In this document: piece after piece, positions 43,930 through 53,011 of the stretch
Position numbering within the stretch: the first letter of the stretch is position 1
Layout: every line of letters starts with the position of its first letter
Assembly (NCBI RefSeq): GCF_000336955.1
Contig: NZ_AOLI01000004.1
Span: 1 to 64,000 of the forward strand
Direction: 5' to 3'
Source: Haloferax larsenii JCM 13917
Lineage (GTDB): Archaea > Halobacteriota > Halobacteria > Halobacteriales > Haloferacaceae
Length of the DNA: 64,000 nt
Notes under the pieces: generated by a model
What the model was told of the DNA's origin: nothing
What the model saw: only the letters and a program-made list of their open reading frames with translations
Databases searched by the model: none
Position numbers and translations under genes: made by a program

Positions 43930-45696
43930 ATGACAGGAGCGTACCGTGCCCGTGCAGTTGGTGAGAGGTCGCCACCCAGTCAGGCGGCAGAATTCCAGTT
44001 TGCGCTCAGTGAAGGGACGTGGCTGACACTTGATGGATACCTGAAGCCGCCCGAAGGTCACCACCTACATGGTTTACCCGAGCGAGGAGCAATCGGAATC
44101 ATCACCCCGAGCACGGGAGACAGAAGGACGACGTACCTGTTACAGAAGGTCGTTGATCCGAGCCCGGGAGACGTCTACTTCGACGGCCAGCTAAAGTTCC
44201 ACCCAGACTATACGCTGCGGGCAATCAACGAGGCTGCAGAAGTGCCAGGAGCAGGCCTGATCTTCATCCACACCCATCCGGGAAGCGGTGCGACTCCGTC
44301 AGGCCCCGACAAAATAGCTGACAAAGAAGAACTGTACGACATCGGTCTGAACCTCGGCTCAGAAGTCCCGCTCGCAGCGGGTATCGTGACAGATCGTCCT
44401 AACCCCGAGACTGGCCAACGCGAATGGTCGGTTCGGGCGTATGAGTTCGTCTACCCGAACTCATCACAGGCTGAAGGGGCAAGCCGTACCGGAGAGGAAA
44501 CGGGTGAGTTCACGCACGCAACGGCGGTCCGAGTTGTAGGTGAACGAATCAAAAAGCTCCCAACGATCAGGGATGCTGCTGGGCCGGCTGGTACGGGCGG
44601 GGCGATCGACTCAGAAGCCCAGGATTCAACGGTAGAACTCTGGGGGGAACGCGGTCAACAGACGCTTGCTGGCTTCCGCGTTGGAGTCGTAGGCCTCGGA
44701 GGCGTCGGTTCGCTCCTCGCAGAACAATTAGCGCGTCTCGGCGTTGAAGAAACGGTCTTCGTCGACTTCGACTACCTCGAACGTGCGAACCTCAATCGGT
44801 CTTACGGCGCTGCAGCTGATGATGTCGGTAAGCCGAAAGTCGAGGTGGCAAAGAAAGTCGCGGAGCGGTCGGCGACGAACCCGCGATTCACCGCACAGGC
44901 AGAATACGGAAGCGTAGTCGAGGAAGACGAGGAGCACGCTTGCCTTCCACAACTGCTCGACTGCGATGTCATCATCAACGCTGCTGACACGCACTGGGTT
45001 CGATTCCTCCTCGACGAGGTCTCACATGCCCACCTCATTCCCGTTCTCGACGGGGGTACCGAGCTCATCCCGAATGACGAAAAAGATGAACTCGATATCG
45101 GGTCTAGATCACTCATCTCCGCTACGGGACCAGGACATCCATGTCTTGAGTGCACTGGCCACTGGTTCCACGGAGATGAGGAAGAGGGCGTGATTCACGA
45201 CAGAGAGCCAGATGTCGCTCGTGGAGCGGGATACGTCCAAGGCCTGGATGGGGGTGAAGCACTGGCAGATGACGTCGATGGTGATGAACGGGCGCCTTCC
45301 GTGGCCACGAACAACGGTCTCGTGGCATCACTCCTGGCCCTTCGTTTCCAAGCGCTTGCAGTCGGCATCACCTCACAAGCCCTCGTTGGCAGTCAAGAGT
45401 ACGATGCTCTCTTTGGTACTCTTGACTGGCAAGAAGATAGCAATAATGAAAAACGGATCTCGTGCAAGGGGGACTGCGACCGGAAAGAAGCGCTCGCACG
45501 GGGCGACCACTACGAGTTGCCGACTGAGCCCGATCCGACGTTCCGGAAGGTCCTCGAAGAACACAGAGAGGGCGATCAGCAACGAGAGACCGCCGAACTG
45601 GATGCTGAAGAGCAAACAGAGAGGGGAGTCTTTCAGCGCATTACTGCGTATGTCGCTCGTCTCGTGAACCGAAGCTCGAAGGAACCGTCTCAGTAG
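43930..45696 (+). CDS. JAB peptidase fused to ThiF/E1-like adenylyltransferase
   Basis: 588 residues. The N-terminal 180 form a JAB/JAMM metalloprotease: E51 in LPERGAIGII, then IHTHPGSGATPSGPD with H114, H116 and D127. Residues about 245-480 are a ThiF/E1 domain: VVGLGGVGS (ATP loop 253-261), FVDFDYLERANLNRS with R290, and DVIINAADTHWVR. CLEC (405-408) and CKGDC (512-516) look like the structural zinc site. No free cysteine is present in the usual catalytic loop between them; the only others are C338 and C345. The JAB part could trim the modifier or remove it from targets. Confidence 0.82.
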   Translation: MTGAYRARAVGERSPPSQAAEFQFALSEGTWLTLDGYLKPPEGHHLHGLPERGAIGIITPSTGDRRTTYLLQKVVDPSPGDVYFDGQLKFHPDYTLRAINEAAEVPGAGLIFIHTHPGSGATPSGPDKIADKEELYDIGLNLGSEVPLAAGIVTDRPNPETGQREWSVRAYEFVYPNSSQAEGASRTGEETGEFTHATAVRVVGERIKKLPTIRDAAGPAGTGGAIDSEAQDSTVELWGERGQQTLAGFRVGVVGLGGVGSLLAEQLARLGVEETVFVDFDYLERANLNRSYGAAADDVGKPKVEVAKKVAERSATNPRFTAQAEYGSVVEEDEEHACLPQLLDCDVIINAADTHWVRFLLDEVSHAHLIPVLDGGTELIPNDEKDELDIGSRSLISATGPGHPCLECTGHWFHGDEEEGVIHDREPDVARGAGYVQGLDGGEALADDVDGDERAPSVATNNGLVASLLALRFQALAVGITSQALVGSQEYDALFGTLDWQEDSNNEKRISCKGDCDRKEALARGDHYELPTEPDPTFRKVLEEHREGDQQRETAELDAEEQTERGVFQRITAYVARLVNRSSKEPSQ

Positions 45697-45729
45697 AGCG
45701 AAAAATAGACAATCACAACACACGATCAC

Positions 45730-48207
45730 GTGAATCGAGAATCGTCCGTGGAGAAGACAATCGAGTGGCTAAGAAACCGACCCTACTACGAGGGGCAAAT
45801 TACCCATCAAGAGCGAACGCCAGGGTCCTCGGCCGAAACCTCACCAATCGACCTTGATCACCGGTTAGCGAGGGCACTCTCTCGTCGCGATATCAACGAA
45901 CTCTTCCAACATCAAGCGGACGCAATCGAAGTCGTCCGAGACGGAGACAATGTCGTACTCGCCACTCCGACGGCTAGCGGCAAGAGTCTCGCCTATACGG
46001 TTCCAGCACTCGAACGCGCTCTTGATCACCACGGTAAGACGCTCTATATTGCGCCGATGAACGCTCTGATTAACGATCAAAGGGACACCATTTCTAAGAT
46101 TGCTGCAGATCTTGAGGGGAGTCAGAGCGTCGACGTTGCGACATATACAGGACTCCTGACCGACCCCGAGAAACGCGAAGTTTGGGCCCGCCAACCAGAT
46201 GTTCTCTTGACCACCCCAGATATGATCCATAAAAGTTTGCTCCCCTTCTCTAAATCGCCAAAACACTGGAAGTGGCTCTTCCAACAGCTCGAAACGGTCG
46301 TCGTCGACGAAGTACACGAGTTTCGAGGGATATTCGGAAGTCACGTTTCACTAATTTTCCGTCGTCTCTCGCGTTTGGCAGAGTACTACGATTCTACTCC
46401 CCAGTACATCTGCTGCTCTGCAACTATCGGGAATCCAATCGAACATGCAGCAGCAGTCACTGGACAACAACCTAGCCAGTTCTCACTAATCAACGACGAT
46501 GCCAGTTCGACAGGCCCTCGTCAGTGGGTATTCTGGAATCCACCGTTAAGAGAAGCCGAGGAACTTGAGGCAGAATTGGAGACAGCCGACGGACCATCTT
46601 CAAATGCAGAAGGCAGCTCTGAAGCGAGTCCACCACCATCGAGCCCGGTTGAAGTACCCCACCACAACGAGATTATAGGCGGAGAGCGCCGTTCCCATCA
46701 CCCAGAGACGGTGCGGTTGTTCTGCGATTTTGTTCAACGAGGGTATCAGACGCTCGTCTTCACACGGGCTAGGCAGGGAACCGAGCAGTACGCCAACTGG
46801 TGCGATAGTAAGCTTCGAAAGCGTGGTGAACACGAGCTCGCGGACCAGGTTACTGCATACCACTCAGCACTCCAGGACGAGCGTCGGACCACCATCGAGG
46901 CAGGGCTCCGCGATGGATCCATTCGAGGTGTATGGAGTACGAATGCACTCGAGCTCGGCATCGACGTCGGCAGTCTTGACGTCGTCCTTCTCGACGGGCA
47001 CCCAGGAACGAGCATGAGCACATTCCAGCGCGCGGGGCGGGCAGGACGTGGAGAAAATCCGAGCCTCGTTGTCCTCGTAGCAAGCCCGAATCCGTTAGAC
47101 CAGTACTGTATGGCGAATCCGGATCTCCTGTTCGACGGCGACCCTGAACAAGCAGCAGTCAACCCCGCAAACACCCAAATACTAGATGACCACGTCTGCT
47201 GTGCGGCTCAAGAGCTGTTCCTGCGCACCAGTGACGACACCTACTTTGGCGCTGAATATCCGGCGACTGTTGCGTCTCTTGATGACGCGGACCAACTAGA
47301 GCGATTTAGCTCTCGAACCGGTCCCCGGTGGAAGTACATCGGAGAGGACAGCCCGCAACACACGATGGACATCCGCTCTATCGATGATCGGCAAATCGAA
47401 CTTTATGATCGACTGCGTGATCGGACACTTACCTCGCTTCCGTTTGGCGATGCGCTTCGTGATGCACACCCCGGTGCAATCTATCATCATCAAAAGGAGT
47501 CGTATCGTGTGACGGAGGCAGAATTCGATGCTGACCGTGTACTCTTGAAGTCAGTGAACACGATGGGGTATACCCGTCCACTCACTGAGAAACGAATTAC
47601 TATTGAAGAGGAGCTCAAGACGGGCGGTCTCGCCTCACAGGAGACTGTCTCTGTCGGATTTGCAGATCTCACGGTTGCAGAAGAGGTGACGGGATACATG
47701 CTCTATGACCACCCATCAGATGAGGACGGCGTCGAGCGGGCTTTCGACGAGCCGCTTCCTGAGCGGACAATTCGCACCCGTGGGCTCTATTTCACAATTC
47801 CACCGCAGATCGAGCAGGACATCAAAGCTGCGAGTGAGGAAGAGGACGGATTTCTCGCGAGTATTCACGCTCTGGAGCACGCACTGATCTCTTTGTTCCC
47901 ACTCGAGATACTCTGTGCTCGTCGCGACGTCGGTGGGCTCTCGACCGAGTATCATCCCCACACTGGATGGAGCACGATTTTCGTCCACGATGGTCATCCG
48001 GGTGGGGTAGGGCTTACTCGAGAAGCGTTCGGGAAGCTGGAGACCATGCTTGAGCGCACGTTGGAAATGCTCTCTAGCTGTCCCTGTGAAGACGGGTGTC
48101 CATCGTGCGTTCACTCCCCACAGTGTGGGAATGCGAATCGGACGCTAAACAAGCAGCTCGCAATCCGGCTTCTGAAGCAACTGTTAGAGGTTCCTGTTCA
48201 GCCGTAG
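45730..48207 (+). CDS. DUF1998 superfamily 2 helicase, MrfA/YprA-like (first copy)
   Basis: 825 residues from GTG 45730. Motifs: LATPTASGKSLAYTVPALE (I, about 78), VVVDEVHEFRGIFGSH (DEVH box, about 192), CCSATIGNP (III), LVFTRARQGTEQY (IV) and FQRAGRAGRGENP (VI). The C-terminal DUF1998 region has CPCEDGCPSCVHSPQCGN, a four-cysteine zinc site. Bacillus MrfA, the best-known relative, repairs mitomycin-damaged DNA with the exonuclease MrfB; related helicases also belong to DISARM. It follows the JAB-E1 gene by 33 bases and is probably in the same operon. Confidence 0.82.
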   Translation: MNRESSVEKTIEWLRNRPYYEGQITHQERTPGSSAETSPIDLDHRLARALSRRDINELFQHQADAIEVVRDGDNVVLATPTASGKSLAYTVPALERALDHHGKTLYIAPMNALINDQRDTISKIAADLEGSQSVDVATYTGLLTDPEKREVWARQPDVLLTTPDMIHKSLLPFSKSPKHWKWLFQQLETVVVDEVHEFRGIFGSHVSLIFRRLSRLAEYYDSTPQYICCSATIGNPIEHAAAVTGQQPSQFSLINDDASSTGPRQWVFWNPPLREAEELEAELETADGPSSNAEGSSEASPPPSSPVEVPHHNEIIGGERRSHHPETVRLFCDFVQRGYQTLVFTRARQGTEQYANWCDSKLRKRGEHELADQVTAYHSALQDERRTTIEAGLRDGSIRGVWSTNALELGIDVGSLDVVLLDGHPGTSMSTFQRAGRAGRGENPSLVVLVASPNPLDQYCMANPDLLFDGDPEQAAVNPANTQILDDHVCCAAQELFLRTSDDTYFGAEYPATVASLDDADQLERFSSRTGPRWKYIGEDSPQHTMDIRSIDDRQIELYDRLRDRTLTSLPFGDALRDAHPGAIYHHQKESYRVTEAEFDADRVLLKSVNTMGYTRPLTEKRITIEEELKTGGLASQETVSVGFADLTVAEEVTGYMLYDHPSDEDGVERAFDEPLPERTIRTRGLYFTIPPQIEQDIKAASEEEDGFLASIHALEHALISLFPLEILCARRDVGGLSTEYHPHTGWSTIFVHDGHPGGVGLTREAFGKLETMLERTLEMLSSCPCEDGCPSCVHSPQCGNANRTLNKQLAIRLLKQLLEVPVQP

Positions 48208-48338
48208 GGAAGACGATAGTCAGGCATTTCAGTGCTCTATCGACCCACTGGCCGGTGAGAGTACAGAGATTGACAGCTACCCAGACTCAGAAGAGCAACT
48301 ATTGAATTCGCCTAAATCTCAGATAGAAACATCGCAGA

Positions 48339-48360
48339 GTTACTAGTCAGAAAGTATAAG
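48339..48360 (+). promoter_or_regulatory. Promoter of the MrfB/MrfA-like operon with GTTACTAGT element
   Basis: GTTACTAGT (48339-48347), then TATAAG ending at 48360, then 24 bases to the ATG at 48385. Element, TATA box and spacing are the same as at 43122-43168. Confidence 0.65.
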
Positions 48361-48384
48361 CCAGAGGGTTACGATAGTGAGTGT

Positions 48385-48453
48385 ATGACCAACACGCGAA
48401 ACGAGGGACAACCTGCTGATAGCCAACCGGGGCAGGGAACAACTACCCACTGA
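48385..48453 (+). CDS. 22-residue leader peptide ORF before the MrfB-like gene
   Basis: Begins at the predicted transcription start and encodes MTNTRNEGQPADSQPGQGTT plus two residues, ending 3 bases before the exonuclease ATG. As a leaderless first ORF it would load ribosomes for the next gene; a role in regulation or as a tiny protein is possible. Confidence 0.35.
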   Translation: MTNTRNEGQPADSQPGQGTTTH

Positions 48454-48456
48454 GAC

Positions 48457-49914
48457 ATGGCGGGCGACCTTGGAGTACGTCTGCTTGCTCTCCGGTGTGA
48501 TGCGCTAGTCGACGCTACGACGACCGCCATCGAAGATCTCGTCGATTACTTCGATGCGGATCTCATCTACATTGTCGAAGAAAAGTTGGATATGCGAACC
48601 GTAAGCACTGTCGAGCGTACCGCCTCGTGCCCGGTAATTTACACTCGGGGAAGCGCGGTTCACACTGAGACGGTGGACGGGATTACCGTGTCCATCGTCA
48701 GGTCACTCGACTTCATCGGTGGGGCCTCTACCGCCAGCGGGCAAGGGATTCCAGACGGCGTCGACTACGTCATCTGTGATGAGATACAGACGAGCGCCGA
48801 CTCGGTCAATTTAGATGTCTCGCTCGATGGCCTCGAACACCTCGCTCGCTTCCAACACCGAACCGACCGAGAAGCGACGTTCCTCACCGGAGCCATGGAG
48901 GCAAGTTACGATTTCGTGTGGAAGGCCGACGTCGACGACGAGAGCGTTCGCCTTCCCGTCCGCGGGCTTGCTCCAACCCGTCGGCAAGGGGCACCCGAAC
49001 TCGCCTGCCTTTCGCTTGATTCGGGTGGCCGCATCGCTTTGTCCACGACACCGGCGGATAAATTCGGCCTCCGAGCGCTCTCGGGTGTGGGCAAGGGAAC
49101 CGCCCCGAAGCTCTCTCGGAATGGGTATGAGACGCGTGACGACGTCGCAGCCGCGACGGAACGCGATCTTCGTGAGGTTCGAGGTATCGGCGAGTCGAAA
49201 GCGCAGAGCATCCGCCAGAGCGCCCACGCGTTGTCCGAAGGATGCGTGATCCGTCTCACAGACGAAACTGTCCCCGCAGCAGACTACAGTCCGCTATTCA
49301 TTGATATCGAGACTGACGGCCTCAACCCGAGTATCATCTGGCTCATCGGGGTCTACGACCCTGAAACAGACGAGTACGTGGACTTCATCGATACGGAACC
49401 GTCACGAGACAACCCAGGGAAAGCCACTCGAGAGTTTGTTGCGTGGCTAGCCAGCGAGTACGATCGCACGTCCCTCATCGCGTGGAACGGCCACAACTTC
49501 GACTTCAAACACCTCAGCCGATTCATCCGAGGACACGCACCGGAGTACGCAGACTACTGGTCGGACTCCGTGTTCGAGTACGACCTGTTCGACTGGGCCG
49601 TGCGAAAAGACAACGCCATCCTCCCCGGTCGGACGAACCGAGTCGAAGACGTCGCTGAAGCGCTCGGACATGGTCGCGACTCGGCTGCTGCCGCCGTGGA
49701 TGGGAAATCACTGGCGAAGACCATCCAGCGGCTTCTCGTATCTCCAGAGCGCGCTCGAGACGTAGACTGGGAGACCGCTCGGGCATACTGTGAGGCAGAC
49801 GTCCGTGAGCTGGCTGCAGTCTACGAATCGATTGCTGAGGCGACACCTGGCCACAAGCGTGCCAGCGTTCCTGCTGATGAAAACACCACGCAGACCGGAC
49901 TCATGGACTTCTAA
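48457..49914 (+). CDS. MrfB/YprB-like RNase H-fold exonuclease with HhH motifs
   Basis: 485 residues. Residues about 205-265 hold helix-hairpin-helix motifs (LRALSGVGKGTAPKL, LREVRGIGESKAQSIRQ). The C-terminal domain has LFIDIETDGLNPSIIWLIGV (D and E at about 283-285), IAWNGHNFDFKHL (about 341) and YCEADVRELAAVY, the DEDD exonuclease pattern of YprB/MrfB. The N-terminal 190 residues are unassigned; LIYIVEEKLDMRTVS and YVICDEIQ suggest an alpha/beta fold. Two bases separate it from a second DUF1998 helicase, the same pairing as in mrfAB. Confidence 0.8.
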   Translation: MAGDLGVRLLALRCDALVDATTTAIEDLVDYFDADLIYIVEEKLDMRTVSTVERTASCPVIYTRGSAVHTETVDGITVSIVRSLDFIGGASTASGQGIPDGVDYVICDEIQTSADSVNLDVSLDGLEHLARFQHRTDREATFLTGAMEASYDFVWKADVDDESVRLPVRGLAPTRRQGAPELACLSLDSGGRIALSTTPADKFGLRALSGVGKGTAPKLSRNGYETRDDVAAATERDLREVRGIGESKAQSIRQSAHALSEGCVIRLTDETVPAADYSPLFIDIETDGLNPSIIWLIGVYDPETDEYVDFIDTEPSRDNPGKATREFVAWLASEYDRTSLIAWNGHNFDFKHLSRFIRGHAPEYADYWSDSVFEYDLFDWAVRKDNAILPGRTNRVEDVAEALGHGRDSAAAAVDGKSLAKTIQRLLVSPERARDVDWETARAYCEADVRELAAVYESIAEATPGHKRASVPADENTTQTGLMDF

Positions 49915-49916
49915 CA

Positions 49917-52484
49917 ATGCACGACGACCACGATACCGACCACAGCCAGACAGACCTCACGACCAATCCGGAGGACAACACCAACAACGGTGACATCGAT
50001 ATCGAGACGGACATCCTCCAACTCACCGGCGAGGAGCTCGAGAGTACCTACCCGAATAACCGCTACTTCGGGCAGGTTCACGAAAACTTCGAGATTCCCG
50101 CTCGTGAGGAACAGACTGTTCCAGCAGGGGACGTGCTTCCGCCCAAGATCGCTCGAAACCTCGAATTCGACCCGTGGAGCCACCAAGCAGAGGCTCTCCA
50201 GGTACTCGACCGCGGTGACAACGTGTGTGTGGCAACTAGTACATCCTCGGGGAAGACGCTAGTCTATGGTCTTCACATCGCTCGTCAATACCTTGAGGAT
50301 CCGGAGACGCGGTCGCTTATCGTCTATCCGACGAAGGCACTCAGTCGCGACCAGGAGCAAGAACTCAACGAGTTCCTTCGTAACACGCTTGGACTGGATA
50401 TCAGTGTCGGCGTCTACGACGGTGACACGAAGAGCGAGGAAAAGTCTCGCATCCGCGATGAGTGCAACGTCGTAATCACGAACTTCGTCGGGCTGAATCA
50501 GTATCTGGAGAGTCACCACCTGTGGGCAGACTTCCACTCGAACTGCTCGCTAGTCGTTATCGACGAAGCCCACATGTGGACTGGCCTCGGCGGGATGCAC
50601 GTCGCTTGGATCCTCCGACGCGCCCAACGGATCATCGATTACTACGGCGGCGATCCGCAGTACGTTCTCACGACGGCGACGATCGGCAATCCCACAGAAC
50701 ACGCTCTCGCACTCACTGGTGAGCCCGCGGCAGTCGTCGACGAAGACGGATCACCGCGAGGCATCCGTCACCTCGTGTTCTGGGACCCCCCGATGAGTGG
50801 TGACGACGGTCTCACTGACGACATCGACTCTCCGGCGCTTTCGAAGCGTCCGGCGACGGTCGAAGCCCCAGAAGTGTGGGCGCATATGTGCCAGAAGAAC
50901 GTCCAGTCGCTCCTGTTCTGTGACTCGCGGAAGCTCACCGAACTGTCTGTCAACCGTGCGAAACGGTTCATCAGCGACCCGGAGAACCGATATCAGGGAA
51001 GACCGGACCTCGCATCCTACCATGCTGGACACGGTAAACAGTCCCGTCGGGGGACAGAGTACCAGCTCAAGGAAGGACACCTCGACGGCGTCTCGACGAC
51101 GAGTGCCCTGGAAGTCGGTATCAATATCGGCGGCGTCGATGGGACCGTCCTCATGGGCTATCCGGGGTCGCGCCAGTCGTTCTGGCAACGGATCGGTCGA
51201 TCGGGCAGAGGAACGCGAGATGCGCTCTCAGTGTTCGTTCCGAGCCACTCCACGCTCGACCAGTACATTCTCCAGCACCCGGAGTACGTCCTCGAAGAAG
51301 ACCACGAGAGCGCCGTCGTTGACCTCGACAACAATCCCGTGTACCTCCAGCAACTCAACTGCGCCGCGCAGGAACTCCCCCTCTCACGCGATGATGCAGA
51401 GGATTTCGGAGGCGAGGAACGACTGGAACGTGCCGTCGAGTACGGCCGACGTAAGGGCGACCTCGAAGGATCACTCGACAGCGGCGTGATGTACGCCCAT
51501 CGCGACCGCCCACAGGATGCGATCAGCCTGTACTCCTCCGGCGGAAACACCTTCGACGTCCGACTAGCTGGCAATGGATCGGTTGACCACCAACCGATCG
51601 GCCGTGACCGGGCCTACAGAGACTACCACGAAGGTGCAACTGTTCTACACCAAGGCGAGCAGTATCAGGTCGTCGAACTCCGAGAGGACATCCCACAGCC
51701 GTACATCTCGCTCGAAAAAGCGAATGTGAGCTATTACACACAGTCTCAAGGCCAGGTTAACATCTACGACACGGTCGTCGAGGACTCGCGCGAGGTCGGG
51801 CCGTTCACGCTCAACTGGGGGTATGGAACGGTATCTGTCCACTATAGCACGTACCTCAAGCGAGAAATCGGAACTGGGGACGTACTTGAGCTGGGCAATG
51901 AAACTGGTGTGCCTCCGTTAGAGATGCGAACCCAGCTGTGTTGGGCCGAGACTCCCAACGACATAGAGCGCGCGATGCTCAACAAGCACTCGGAGTACCA
52001 CAATCCTGAATGCATCAACCTCCCACCGCGGCTGCACGGGTACCTCGGTGGGATTCACGCCGTCGAGCACGCGATGATTGCCGTCTCGCCACTCGAGCTG
52101 AAAGTCGATGGCGGTGACATCGGTGGCCTAGCAACGAATCGGCTTCCTGGAAATCCCGAGAAGAGTGGTTGGTTCATCTACGACGGTATCGAGGGCGGTC
52201 TCGGGTTTTCGCGGTCGATCTACGAACATTTCGAGGATGTTGCCCAGCGGGCCCACGACCTCATCGTTGACTGCTCATGCGGTCGCGATGAGGGGTGCCC
52301 TGCCTGTACGATGGACGACCGTTGTGGAAACGACAACCGTCCGTTGTATTCTCCCGCAGCGACGGACGTTCTGCAGCACTTATTGGGAGAGTTGGACGAC
52401 GACGATCTTTCAGAGAATCTCCCTGATACAGAAAGTGAGGTGTCTCCCGTGGATGAACAACGACCACCCGCGTCGATTTCGTAA
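49917..52484 (+). CDS. DUF1998 superfamily 2 helicase, MrfA/YprA-like (second copy)
   Basis: 855 residues. Motifs: VATSTSSGKTLVYGLHIA (I, about 104), LVVIDEAHMWTGLGG (DEAH, about 216), TTATIGNP (III), LLFCDSRKLTELSV (IV), FWQRIGRSGRGTRD (VI) and a C-terminal zinc site CSCGRDEGCPACTMDDRC (about 785). The acidic N-terminal 60 residues are extra. It is clearly related to the 45730 helicase but diverged (DEAH rather than DEVH box). Directly coupled to the MrfB-like exonuclease, it is the better mrfA counterpart; the first copy may be specialised for the ubiquitin-like system. Confidence 0.84.
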   Translation: MHDDHDTDHSQTDLTTNPEDNTNNGDIDIETDILQLTGEELESTYPNNRYFGQVHENFEIPAREEQTVPAGDVLPPKIARNLEFDPWSHQAEALQVLDRGDNVCVATSTSSGKTLVYGLHIARQYLEDPETRSLIVYPTKALSRDQEQELNEFLRNTLGLDISVGVYDGDTKSEEKSRIRDECNVVITNFVGLNQYLESHHLWADFHSNCSLVVIDEAHMWTGLGGMHVAWILRRAQRIIDYYGGDPQYVLTTATIGNPTEHALALTGEPAAVVDEDGSPRGIRHLVFWDPPMSGDDGLTDDIDSPALSKRPATVEAPEVWAHMCQKNVQSLLFCDSRKLTELSVNRAKRFISDPENRYQGRPDLASYHAGHGKQSRRGTEYQLKEGHLDGVSTTSALEVGINIGGVDGTVLMGYPGSRQSFWQRIGRSGRGTRDALSVFVPSHSTLDQYILQHPEYVLEEDHESAVVDLDNNPVYLQQLNCAAQELPLSRDDAEDFGGEERLERAVEYGRRKGDLEGSLDSGVMYAHRDRPQDAISLYSSGGNTFDVRLAGNGSVDHQPIGRDRAYRDYHEGATVLHQGEQYQVVELREDIPQPYISLEKANVSYYTQSQGQVNIYDTVVEDSREVGPFTLNWGYGTVSVHYSTYLKREIGTGDVLELGNETGVPPLEMRTQLCWAETPNDIERAMLNKHSEYHNPECINLPPRLHGYLGGIHAVEHAMIAVSPLELKVDGGDIGGLATNRLPGNPEKSGWFIYDGIEGGLGFSRSIYEHFEDVAQRAHDLIVDCSCGRDEGCPACTMDDRCGNDNRPLYSPAATDVLQHLLGELDDDDLSENLPDTESEVSPVDEQRPPASIS

Positions 52485-52507
52485 CTCTGGATTTAAGTCT
52501 ATAAGCT

Positions 52508-53011
52508 CTATTCCGAATCGCTCATCCCCAACTCTTCTCGGACGATTTCCCGATTCTGCAGCACTGCTCTGAAGAGAGCTGTGTAGAAGTCCCAGTGCTT
52601 GTCGAGTTCGTCTCCGAACTCCTGTGAGAACTCGTAGTCCAACTGCTTGTAGAAGGCGTTTACCTCCTTCTTCACTTCGGGAGGCACGTAGACGTTGAAA
52701 TTCTCGTAGGTGTCGATCAGCGACCCCAGCTCCTTGTCCGGGTTCGGGTAGACGTGATCGTCAAGACCGCCTGGTTCTGGTTCATTTTCGTCTTCTGTCT
52801 CTACCGTTTCTTGCGTTTCTAACGTTTCTGATGTTGCTGACGCTTCTGCTGTTTCCACTTCGTCACTCTCGGCTTCATCGTCCTGCTCGTCGGCCACTTC
52901 CTCCTCGCCTTCTTCGACTAACTCAGACGGATCCGTCGTCTGACCCCCACTCACACCGAGTGCCTTTGCCCGCTCGGCCGTCTCTTCCATTTCTTGTTCG
53001 AGATCGCTCAT
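52508..53011 (-). CDS. ParA partner protein (putative centromere-binding or adaptor)
   Basis: 167 residues coupled by ATGA to parA. The N-terminal 90 residues are acidic and low-complexity (SATSETLETQETVETEDENE); the C-terminal half is helical (VPPEVKKEVNAFYKQLDYEF) and could bind DNA. Position suggests the SegB/ParB role. The DNA coding for the low-complexity part itself repeats the CGTTTCTAACGTTTCT motif of the partition repeats, so it may double as a binding site. Confidence 0.6.
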   Translation of the reverse strand: MSDLEQEMEETAERAKALGVSGGQTTDPSELVEEGEEEVADEQDDEAESDEVETAEASATSETLETQETVETEDENEPEPGGLDDHVYPNPDKELGSLIDTYENFNVYVPPEVKKEVNAFYKQLDYEFSQEFGDELDKHWDFYTALFRAVLQNREIVREELGMSDSE

